Assembly (NCBI GenBank): GCA_001800185.1
Contig: MGUX01000142.1
Coordinates: forward strand, 7,722 to 20,688
Reading direction: 5' to 3'
Origin: Elusimicrobia bacterium RIFCSPLOWO2_12_FULL_59_9
GTDB lineage: Bacteria > Elusimicrobiota > Elusimicrobia > O2-12-FULL-59-9
Length of the DNA stretch: 12,967 nucleotides
Shown here: in pieces, positions 6,168 through 12,162 of the stretch
How the letters are laid out: the number at the start of each line of letters is the position of its first letter
Numbering within the stretch: position 1 is the first letter of the stretch
The notes under the pieces: model-generated
The model's input: the letters and a program-made list of their open reading frames with translations, nothing else
Databases searched by the model: none
What the model was told of the DNA's origin: nothing
Position numbers and translations under genes: made by a program

Positions 6168-7856
6168 TCACTCCGGCAAGTCCGCCCGGAGGGCTTTGAG
6201 AACTCGGGCTTGATCGCAGAAGACGCTGTTGGAGGACACCGGGGCGCCGGGCTCGGCTTCGCTTAAGTCCAGAAACACGTGGATCAAATAGAGAAAGTCG
6301 GTTTTCTTTTTGCGGATATCCACGACGGCTTCCTTTACCAGAAGCGAAAAAACGAAAAGGCTGTAAATTTGGTTGCAGAGCTTCAAGGCGTTGAGGCTGG
6401 TGATGAGCGGGCCGGATTCCTTCATCTGCTGGATTTGGGACAGCAGAGCCGTTTTGGTGTGGTTGAGGATGCTCGCGCAGTCGGACAACTGTACGATATT
6501 TTCCGCCTCAGCCATCCGGATGGAGGCGTTGATCTCGCGCCAGAAGGCGTTGCGGATTCGCATGCGGCCGAAAGCTTTGACGGCGTGCGCCGCCAGAATA
6601 TGGTGGGTGCCCTCCCAGGTTTCGTTGACGGTCATATCCGCCGCCAAGCGCGGCAGAATGGAGTAATCGGCGAGCATGCCGTTTCCGCCCAGAACCATCT
6701 GTGCGTCCTTGACGGCGGCCGAGGCCAGAGAGGAGATCTTGTATTTCAGGAGCGGCACCAGAAGATCCTGGGCGGGGTCCCTCTCTTCGATGAGCTTCTG
6801 CATGCGGAAGGCGGCCAGAACGCCGGCCGTCCATATCAGCTTCATCTCCAGCAGGGTCTTGTTGATCGGCGGAAACTCAATGATGGGGCGGCCGAAGGCC
6901 TGCCTCTGGTCGGCGTAGAGCAGGGCCTCCATGTAAGCGCGCCGCATGGCGCCGATGCCGGCGGCCGCCACGCCGATGCGCGACACCTTGAGCACCCGGT
7001 TTAGCAGCGCCAAGCCGTGCGAGGGGCGGCCGATCGGCTCGGCCTCGAGGTCCCGGTATTCAATCTCGCAGGTGGCCTTGCCGCGCGTTCCGATGATGTC
7101 TTTGATGCGCAGGATGTGTTGTCCGTTGAGCTTCCCGCCGGCGCGCCAGCGGGACGCCAGGAATAGGCCGACGGTTTGGGTGTCCTGAACCTTGGCGGTG
7201 GTGACCCACAGGTCCCCCGGGTTGCTGCAGAACCACTTCGTGCCGTTTAAAGACCATTTACCAGTTTTTTGGAGCGCCGCGGTCGTCTCGTTGGCGGAGA
7301 CGTTGCTGCCGCCCTGAATTTCGGTGATGAATTGGCCCGCCATGAAATGGGATTTGCTTCCGATCCCGCACAAAAGCGGCAGGTGCTTCTCCTTCTGCTC
7401 GGGCGTGCCCGCTTCCCTGAGAAGTTCGATAAGGCCCTGGGTCATGGCCAGGGGACAAGCGACGCCCCCCTCGCCGTTTTGATTGAGCAGGTACCACAGC
7501 GCCATTCGGTGCTGCCCTGAAAAAGGGTAGCCGGTCTGCTCGTCGAGGTTGAGAATGCCGAAGTCGTATACGATTTTTCGCGCCAGTTTTTGCTCCAGGC
7601 AATATTCGATGTAATCGACGCGGTTTCCCCGCGGGTCGTATTTGACGAGGGCCGGGAGTTTGCCCGGCTGATGAGCCTCTTCGATCAGTCCGCTTAATTT
7701 GCCGCCGCAAAGCTTGCCGAATTCCAAAAGGTTGTTGAAAACCCGCTGGCGGCGGTCCGGGTCGAATTCCCGCGCAAGAATTCTTTGCAGCAGCTTGTCG
7801 TGGGCGAAATAATTAAGTCCCTGGACGCGCTTGAGGGTTTGAGGTGAAGTCGGCAT
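6168..7856 (-). CDS. Acyl-CoA dehydrogenase, AidB-like
   Basis: A 562-residue flavoenzyme of the acyl-CoA dehydrogenase superfamily, closest by eye to the AidB branch. FAD-site motifs include FITEIQGGSNVSAN (177-189) and KWFCSNPG (207-214); the helical C-terminal domain has RQAFGRPIIEFP (318-329), MVLGGNGM (387-394) and NETWEGTHHI (411-420), where E415 lines up with the catalytic Glu. The opening LNYFAHDKLLQ also resembles the AidB N-terminus. Length fits AidB-type proteins (about 540-560), longer than beta-oxidation enzymes because of an extra C-terminal helical region. Whether it oxidises an acyl-CoA or has a stress role like AidB cannot be told. No electron-transfer flavoprotein or other beta-oxidation genes are nearby. 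It starts 22 bases after the PP2C stop without a strong ribosome binding site. Confidence 0.9.
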   Translation of the reverse strand: MPTSPQTLKRVQGLNYFAHDKLLQRILAREFDPDRRQRVFNNLLEFGKLCGGKLSGLIEEAHQPGKLPALVKYDPRGNRVDYIEYCLEQKLARKIVYDFGILNLDEQTGYPFSGQHRMALWYLLNQNGEGGVACPLAMTQGLIELLREAGTPEQKEKHLPLLCGIGSKSHFMAGQFITEIQGGSNVSANETTAALQKTGKWSLNGTKWFCSNPGDLWVTTAKVQDTQTVGLFLASRWRAGGKLNGQHILRIKDIIGTRGKATCEIEYRDLEAEPIGRPSHGLALLNRVLKVSRIGVAAAGIGAMRRAYMEALLYADQRQAFGRPIIEFPPINKTLLEMKLIWTAGVLAAFRMQKLIEERDPAQDLLVPLLKYKISSLASAAVKDAQMVLGGNGMLADYSILPRLAADMTVNETWEGTHHILAAHAVKAFGRMRIRNAFWREINASIRMAEAENIVQLSDCASILNHTKTALLSQIQQMKESGPLITSLNALKLCNQIYSLFVFSLLVKEAVVDIRKKKTDFLYLIHVFLDLSEAEPGAPVSSNSVFCDQARVLKALRADLPE

Positions 7857-7878
7857 GGGCGGTCGAGGGAAAGGGCCT

Positions 7879-8631
7879 TCAGCCGGCGGCGTGCCGGTAG
7901 ACGATGACGGTCACGTTGTCGTGCGTTTGCCGGCTCAGTGCGTCCTGAAGGAGAACGTCGGCCTCGCCGCCGCTGCGCGCCAGGGAATAGAGGATCTCGA
8001 TTTGCTCCGCCTGCCGCTCCACCCGGTGGCCCGGGTCCAGGAGGCCGTCGGAAGCGATGATGACCGGCTTCTTGGGGCTGACGGGGAATTTAAAAATTTC
8101 AGGCTCCCGCGCCAGGACCCGGTCAAGGGCCGCGTTTCCAAGCGCCCGGGCCATCTGGAGGCCGACCGAGGCGCCCGCCTGGGGATCCATGAGATAGCCG
8201 TTGACGATTTGTCCGCCACGGGCCGCCGCCGCGGCGGCCTCAACGGGATTGGAGCGGATATTGTGGTCCGGAGAAATGCAGACCTTCTTTTTGTGGTGCC
8301 ACAGGATGGGGGAATCGCCCAAAACGGCGGCATAGGCGTAGCGCCCTTTTTTGGGGATATAGACCACCGACATCGAGGCGCCGCTGGGCAGCATCTTGGT
8401 GGTTTCATGCAACTGCCGGGTCATGGCTCTCAAGCAGCCGCGATAGTTGCGCTTCTTGAAGGCGGAGGAAAAAAATTGCGGAGCGATGGTCGCGGCCATG
8501 TCGGAAACCTCGGCGCCGCCATGGCCGTCGAACACGCCGAAAAAATATCCCCGCTCCATTTCCTCGGCGACGTAGCGGTCCTCCTGGTGGGAGCGCCCGC
8601 CGACATCTTGGGCGACGGTGTAGGGCGCCAT
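7879..8631 (-). CDS. PP2C-type serine/threonine protein phosphatase
   Basis: A 250-residue cytoplasmic PP2C/PPM phosphatase, a Mn2+/Mg2+-dependent enzyme that reverses Ser/Thr phosphorylation. Motifs occur in order: GGRSHQEDR (11-19), FGVFDGHGGAEVSD (31-44, metal ligands D35 and G36), GASMSVVYI (84-92, usually GSTA), VLGDSPILW (103-111), ARALGN (161-166), ASDGLLD (193-199, D195) and HDNVTVIV (237-244). All metal-binding Asp are kept, so it should be active. Length matches a catalytic domain alone, with no sensor or membrane segment. It begins one base after the transaldolase stop (TGA-C-ATG), a tight coupling. No Ser/Thr kinase is encoded in this window, so its target is unknown. Confidence 0.93.
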   Translation of the reverse strand: MAPYTVAQDVGGRSHQEDRYVAEEMERGYFFGVFDGHGGAEVSDMAATIAPQFFSSAFKKRNYRGCLRAMTRQLHETTKMLPSGASMSVVYIPKKGRYAYAAVLGDSPILWHHKKKVCISPDHNIRSNPVEAAAAAARGGQIVNGYLMDPQAGASVGLQMARALGNAALDRVLAREPEIFKFPVSPKKPVIIASDGLLDPGHRVERQAEQIEILYSLARSGGEADVLLQDALSRQTHDNVTVIVYRHAAG

Positions 8632-8632
8632 G

Positions 8633-9724
8633 TCAGCTCACGAGGACTTTTTTCTTTTCGGCGATCACTTTAAGCAAGCGGTCCATCGCCTCCGAAAAGA
8701 GCCGGACCCCGTCCTTTTCCAGCCGCAGGGTGACGGCGTCGAGGTCCACGCCCGCCGCCGCCAGGCTCTGCAGGTGGGCGGAGGAGTTTTCCGGTTTTTC
8801 CTCCAGGCTCAAACGCGCTTTTCCATGATCCCGGAACGCCTGGAGGGTGGCTTCCGGCATGGTGTTGACGGTGTCGGGGCCGACCAATTCCTCCACGTAC
8901 AGGACGTCGCTGTAGGCGGGGTTCTTGGCGCTGGTGCTGGCCCACAAAAGCCTCTGCGTCTGGGCGCCCCGCGCCTGGAGTTTTTTAAAGCGTTGGGAGC
9001 CGAAATATTTCTTGTAAATCTGATACGCCAAGCGCGCGTTGGCCACCGCTGTTTTTCCAAGCAGGTCCTTATGTTTTCCGGCCAGGGCCGCGTCCACGTC
9101 GGTGTCCACGCGGCTGACGAAGAAGCTCGCCACGGAGGCCACGGCGTTGAGGGGTTTGTCCTTGGCGGCGCGCTGCTCCAGGGCGCTCACATAGGCCTCG
9201 ACCACCTGCTCGTAGCGCGCCAGAGAAAACAGCAAAGTGACGTTGACGTTGATTCCTTCCGAGAGAAGCTTTTGGACGGCGGGCAGTCCCGGTTCCGTGC
9301 CGGGCACTTTCACCAGCACATTGGGCCGCGCGACGGTCTCCCACAGCCGGCGGGCTTCCTGCGCCGTTTTATCGGCGTCATAAGCCAGATAGGGCGAGAC
9401 CTCGATGCTGACGTAGCCGTCCCGGCCGCGGGTGGATTTGTAGACGCTTTCCAGGACCTCCGCGGCCATGCGCACGTCGCCGGTCGCGATGGCTTCAAAA
9501 ATATCGGCCTCGTTTTTCCCCTCGGCGGCGGATTTTTCTATAAGGACGTCGTAATCGGAGCCCGTGCCGACCGCCTTTTCAAAAATGCTGGGGTTGGTGG
9601 TCACGCCTTTGAGGCCGTCTTCTTCGATGAGTTTCTTAAGCTCGCCGCCGCGGATGAAGGAACGCGACAGGCTGTCGAGCCACACGCTCTGTCCGAGTTG
9701 GTCCAGTTTTAAAAGGGGATTCAT
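8633..9724 (-). CDS. tal: Transaldolase
   Basis: A 363-residue transaldolase of the long type found in cyanobacteria and actinobacteria, moving a dihydroxyacetone unit between sugar phosphates in the non-oxidative pentose phosphate pathway. Key marks are SVWLDSLSR (13-21, catalytic D17), GVTTNPSIFEK (40-50), SIEVSPYLA (106-114), NVLVKVPGTEPG (135-146, Schiff-base K139), INVNVTLLFS (158-167) and the ASTSAKNP turn. All catalytic residues are present. The ATG at 9724 follows GGAGGT closely. It is the first gene of the five-gene minus-strand unit and lies below an AT-rich promoter region. No other pentose phosphate genes are close by, and its co-transcription with a PP2C phosphatase is unexplained. 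Confidence 0.95.
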   Translation of the reverse strand: MNPLLKLDQLGQSVWLDSLSRSFIRGGELKKLIEEDGLKGVTTNPSIFEKAVGTGSDYDVLIEKSAAEGKNEADIFEAIATGDVRMAAEVLESVYKSTRGRDGYVSIEVSPYLAYDADKTAQEARRLWETVARPNVLVKVPGTEPGLPAVQKLLSEGINVNVTLLFSLARYEQVVEAYVSALEQRAAKDKPLNAVASVASFFVSRVDTDVDAALAGKHKDLLGKTAVANARLAYQIYKKYFGSQRFKKLQARGAQTQRLLWASTSAKNPAYSDVLYVEELVGPDTVNTMPEATLQAFRDHGKARLSLEEKPENSSAHLQSLAAAGVDLDAVTLRLEKDGVRLFSEAMDRLLKVIAEKKKVLVS

Positions 9725-9757
9725 GATACCTCCGAAAGTCCCGGCCGGCTAACTTAC

Positions 9758-9790
9758 ATATTATATAAAAGTATAAGGGGAAATAAAGGA
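9758..9790 (-). promoter_or_regulatory. AT-rich promoter region of the transaldolase unit
   Basis: The minus strand has a perfect TATAAT (9765-9760) and an overlapping alternative TATACT (9775-9770) in an AT-rich island within GC-rich DNA. Neither has a good -35 at 16-18 bases, so the exact start is uncertain. The plus-strand unit beginning at 9935 may use the same island. Confidence 0.5.
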
Positions 9791-9806
9791 AAAACGCTCC
9801 GGCGCT

Positions 9807-9898
9807 GTTGCTCCGGGCCGAAAGTCCCATGCACCCATGGGACCAATGACGAGGCAACTCTGGGTCTAAAGGCCCTGGGGCGGAGCCGCCGCGGTTGC
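9807..9898 (+). ncRNA. Candidate structured leader RNA, unassigned
   Basis: The strand folds by eye into a three-way junction. The closing helix pairs GCTCCGGGCC (9810-9819) with GGCCCTGGGGC (9871-9881), ten pairs and one bulge. Arm two is a perfect eight-pair hairpin, GTCCCATG/CATGGGAC (9824-9831/9836-9843). Arm three is GACGAG-GCAA-CTC-tgg-GTC (9848-9866) with a GNRA loop. The joining strands GAAA, CAAT and TAAA are A-rich, as in ligand-binding junctions. Downstream GGCG/CGCC (9879-9890) would use the same bases as the closing helix, and GTTGC (9894-9898) could pair with the arm-three loop GCAAC. It ends 37 bases before the first secreted-paralog gene. I match it to no known riboswitch. Confidence 0.4.
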
Positions 9899-9934
9899 TA
9901 ATCTATTATCGAGGTCTCGTGATGGGAGGATATT

Positions 9935-10642
9935 ATGAAGAAAATTAATCGCTTTATTCCCTTGATCGCCGGGCTTTGTCTTTTCGGGGCGGGTTTAGGC
10001 CGCGCTTGGGCCGTGAAGGTGGAGTGCAGCGGGGGGGTAGGCAAACCCAGCCTCGAAATCTATAAATTTGCGGATAAAAACGCCGTCCTGACCGTGGTCA
10101 CTCCGGCCGGCAAATACCATCCCGGCTCGGTGATTCTTGATAAAGCCGGAAAAGCGCCGGTGACGATCACCGGGGAAGATTTGGACACCCTGGCGGTTTA
10201 TAACGACGAAAAGCAGGAAGTTTACAACCGCTGGTTTTTTAGGAAAGAGGGCCTGATTTATTATGACGCCATCATGTCCATATACCCGAGTCCGCTCCCT
10301 TACAGCGACCCGGACGTCGTTCGGCAGATAGAGGGCATTGCCGGGGCGCTCAAGGCCGGCGCAGGGGATAAGTTTAAGAGAGCTCATGATTTGATGCGCA
10401 ATCTTGAGGATGCCCAGGGGGCATTGGAGAGGGAGTACGGCATCGTGGAGCCGCACGGCGCCTGGCACGCCGGCAAAGCCGTTCGGAGTCAATCCGAGCG
10501 CGCCGCGGAGCTCCGGAAAGAGCTTGGCGCGCTGAAGTCCCAAGAGGCCTCCGCCGAAGAAATCAAAAATTTAGTCAACCGCATCGAGCAAGAGCTCAAC
10601 GCGGCCACCCGCATGGAGGAAGAGTTTTCCAATATGCGGTGA
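9935..10642 (+). CDS. Secreted coiled-coil protein of unknown family, paralog 1
   Basis: I do not recognise this 235-residue protein. It has a clear signal peptide (MKKINRF, then a hydrophobic run ending in AWA, likely cut near residue 26). The mature N-terminal half looks beta-rich and contains the shared core LAVYNDEKQ...YNRW, then EGLIYYDAI. From about residue 130 it is charged and helical, with a probable coiled coil at about 180-230 ending ELNAATRMEEEFSNMR. There is no lipobox; one Cys lies near the mature N-terminus. GGGAGGA five bases upstream supports the ATG. The next gene is a paralog 56 bases downstream. Export and coiled coil suggest a periplasmic or surface structural or chaperone-like role, which is inference. 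The leader may hold a regulatory RNA. Confidence 0.85.
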   Translation: MKKINRFIPLIAGLCLFGAGLGRAWAVKVECSGGVGKPSLEIYKFADKNAVLTVVTPAGKYHPGSVILDKAGKAPVTITGEDLDTLAVYNDEKQEVYNRWFFRKEGLIYYDAIMSIYPSPLPYSDPDVVRQIEGIAGALKAGAGDKFKRAHDLMRNLEDAQGALEREYGIVEPHGAWHAGKAVRSQSERAAELRKELGALKSQEASAEEIKNLVNRIEQELNAATRMEEEFSNMR

Positions 10643-10698
10643 CCCGGGACAATCGCCCCCTGCGGGTGGATGCGCCGGGTGTTGTCGGGAGGATAGAC

Positions 10699-11415
10699 AT
10701 GAAAAAGACGAGCGTTTTGACTATGGCCGCTGGAATTCTGTGGGCGGGTTTGGGAACGGCGGGCGCCATCCATTTTTCGGCGTCGGTGGGAGGCGGGACG
10801 ACCAGAAACGAGGTTTTTGATTTTCCCAAGCTGGACGCGCGCGTCAGCGTGGTTTACGATAAAATCGCGGACAACGATAAACCGGACAACTTTCCTTTAA
10901 ACGTTGTGTTGGAGAAAAAAGGGGAGGAGGCGCGCTGGATTGACTCCGCCGATCTCGACGGTCTGGCGGTCTACGACAGCGAAGAGCAGAAGTTTTACAA
11001 CCGGTGGTATATCAAGCCGGAGGGCTTGTACTACGCGGATTCCATTCTCATGCCCTACGGTCATACGACCAATTGGGGAGATCCCAAAGTCGTCGGCCAA
11101 CTGGAGGCGATTATCAACGCCGTCAAAGCGCGCGGAGATGAGTCCATGAAAAAGGCCGAGCAAAGCATGCGCGACTTGAAAGACGCCCAGGCCGGGCTGG
11201 AGAGGGAATACGCGGTGGTGGAAAATTACGTCTCCGAGCCAGCCGGGAAAGTGGTCCGCAAGCAGGCCCAGAGAACCAAGCAACTGGAGCGGGAACTGGA
11301 GTCGCTAAAATCGGACCAAGCCTCCGCAGAAAAAATTAAAAATTTGACCGACCGCATCGAGCAGGAGCTCAACGCCGCCACCCGCCTCGAAACGACGTAT
11401 TCCAACATGCGTTGA
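10699..11415 (+). CDS. Secreted coiled-coil protein of unknown family, paralog 2
   Basis: A 238-residue paralog of the gene before it. The start is the ATG at 10699, chosen because GGGAGG lies seven bases upstream and the protein then opens with a signal peptide (MKKTSVLTMAAG, ending near GTAGA). The frame is open to 10639 but that part is not signal-like. Shared features are LAVYDSEEQ...YNRW, EGLYYADSI, the DAQAGLEREYAVVE helix and the C-terminal ELNAATRLETTYSNMR; the last 34 residues match paralog 1 at 25 positions by eye. The N-terminal halves differ more, and paralog 2 has no Cys in its mature part. Similarity at the DNA level runs to the stop codon, which points to tandem duplication followed by divergence. 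The two probably form an operon and may act together. Confidence 0.85.
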   Translation: MKKTSVLTMAAGILWAGLGTAGAIHFSASVGGGTTRNEVFDFPKLDARVSVVYDKIADNDKPDNFPLNVVLEKKGEEARWIDSADLDGLAVYDSEEQKFYNRWYIKPEGLYYADSILMPYGHTTNWGDPKVVGQLEAIINAVKARGDESMKKAEQSMRDLKDAQAGLEREYAVVENYVSEPAGKVVRKQAQRTKQLERELESLKSDQASAEKIKNLTDRIEQELNAATRLETTYSNMR

Positions 11416-11738
11416 TCCCGGTTCCCAAATCCTCCGCCAAGGGTCGTCATAAGTCAGGACTTCGCGCTATTTCCGGGCGCACTCCAAAATCCAAGGAATT
11501 GATTTGACCGGGGGCCTGTCCGGGATTTGCCCTAGGCCCCCGGGCCCCGTCGAGGACCCTCCCCTGGTCCTCCCCCGACGAAACGTCGGGGCCCCCTCTC
11601 CGGTACGGGGGCTACGGACAAATTCCCGGCCACCCCCTCTCCAATTTCTCCCTTCATAAATTGCGCCCCATCGGCCGCAGGCCCTGGCGGAGATAAAACG
11701 CTATCGTATCAGAGGGTCAGGGGGGCTGCGGGCCCCTC
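11416..11738. other. Gene-free stretch between the secreted pair and the toxin-antitoxin module
   Basis: No coding potential is evident in either strand. The centre holds the four-hairpin element listed separately. The left flank (11416-11509) shows nothing I can name and no terminator with a T-run after the secreted pair. The right flank has a weak AATTT/AAATT inverted repeat (11643-11662) and an AGAGGG/CCCTCT pairing (11711-11739) that touches the -35 of the toxin promoter. Confidence 0.6.
11510..11629. repeat. Cluster of four GC-rich hairpins with complementary ends
   Basis: Four stems follow each other: GGGGGCCT/AGGCCCCC (11510-11517/11534-11541, 16-base loop), GAGGACC/GGTCCTC (11552-11558/11566-11572), CCCCGACG/CGTCGGGG around AAA (11573-11580/11584-11591) and GCCCCC/GGGGGC (11591-11596/11607-11612). 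In addition, CCGGGATTTG in the first loop (11520-11529) is complementary, with one bulge, to CAAATTCCCGG at the right end (11619-11629). The design recalls mobile hairpin elements or a folded RNA; no T-run marks it as a terminator. Confidence 0.7.
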
Positions 11739-11767
11739 TTGACGGAAGCGGGGATGGGGTGTATACT
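11739..11767 (+). promoter_or_regulatory. Sigma70-like promoter of the toxin-antitoxin operon
   Basis: TTGACG (11739-11744), 17 bases, TATACT (11762-11767): five-of-six matches in both hexamers with ideal spacing. The predicted start site is near 11774, directly at the left edge of a perfect palindrome. Confidence 0.82.
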
Positions 11768-11775
11768 ATCATTGA

Positions 11776-11792
11776 TTCACCCATAGGGTGAA
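11776..11792. promoter_or_regulatory. 17-bp palindromic operator
   Basis: TTCACCC-ATA-GGGTGAA is a perfect inverted repeat with seven-base arms, centred about 10 bases past the predicted transcription start. Antitoxins of HigA type usually repress their own operon by binding such a site with an HTH dimer, so this is the likely autoregulatory operator. Confidence 0.75.
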
Positions 11793-11830
11793 AAGGTTAA
11801 ATATATGGCGTCCCCAGGACGGTTTCTCAC

Positions 11831-12139
11831 GTGCGTTTCAGATTTCGCTCCACGAAACTTCAACAGTTATACGAAACAGAAGCCGAAGCCCGGCGCTATT
11901 CACCAGAAGTAGCGGATGGGTTCTTTGAGGCGATGTCCTTCATAAAGGCGGCTGCCGACGAACGGGACCTTTACGCGCTGAAGGGTTTCCATTTTGAGAA
12001 GTTGAAAGGAGAGCGAGGCAAGGCTGGAGAGCGGTCGTTGCGGCTAAATAAGCAGTGGCGATTGATAGTCAAGATTGAGCAGGACGCCCAGGGAAAGCTG
12101 ATACTCATCCTGGACATTGAAAAACATTACAACGAGTGA
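11831..12139 (+). CDS. higB: HigB-type toxin (RelE superfamily mRNA interferase)
   Basis: A 102-residue protein of the HigB/plasmid-killer family, which cuts mRNA on the ribosome. Family marks are the opening FRSTKLQQLYE, the helical middle, FEKLKGERGKAGERSLRLNK (54-73), QWRLIV (74-79) and the closing LDIEKHYNE, where His and Tyr near the end match the HigB DxxxHY pattern. Length is usual. The start is GTG at 11831 with a weak AGGA about 11 bases upstream; the ATG at 11805 is in another frame, and no in-frame ATG gives a full N-terminal strand. The weak start may keep toxin output low relative to antitoxin. The antitoxin gene follows 23 bases downstream, the toxin-first order typical of higBA. 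Confidence 0.88.
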   Translation: MRFRFRSTKLQQLYETEAEARRYSPEVADGFFEAMSFIKAAADERDLYALKGFHFEKLKGERGKAGERSLRLNKQWRLIVKIEQDAQGKLILILDIEKHYNE

Positions 12140-12162
12140 AGACCAACGGGGGGAGAATGGCA

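Noticed and set aside
7855..8673. Plus-strand frame of 272 codons antisense to PP2C
   Set aside because: Shadow of the PP2C gene, whose opposite-strand product has all catalytic motifs; no ribosome binding site or domain here.
8630..9712. Plus-strand frame of 360 codons antisense to the transaldolase gene
   Set aside because: Mirror frame of a GC-rich gene: its product has no motif, is rich in Gly, Arg, His and Val, and the opposite strand encodes an intact transaldolase.
9807..9898. c-di-GMP-I (GEMM) riboswitch, suggested by TGGGTCTAAAGG and a late GGTTGC
   Set aside because: The GGCAAACC and GACGCAAAGCC boxes are missing and the helices are in a different order. Glycine, TPP and SAM classes were also considered and lack their cores.
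11805..11807. ATG at 11805 as start of the HigB toxin
   Set aside because: It is out of frame with the toxin and its frame stops early; the GTG at 11831 opens the right frame.
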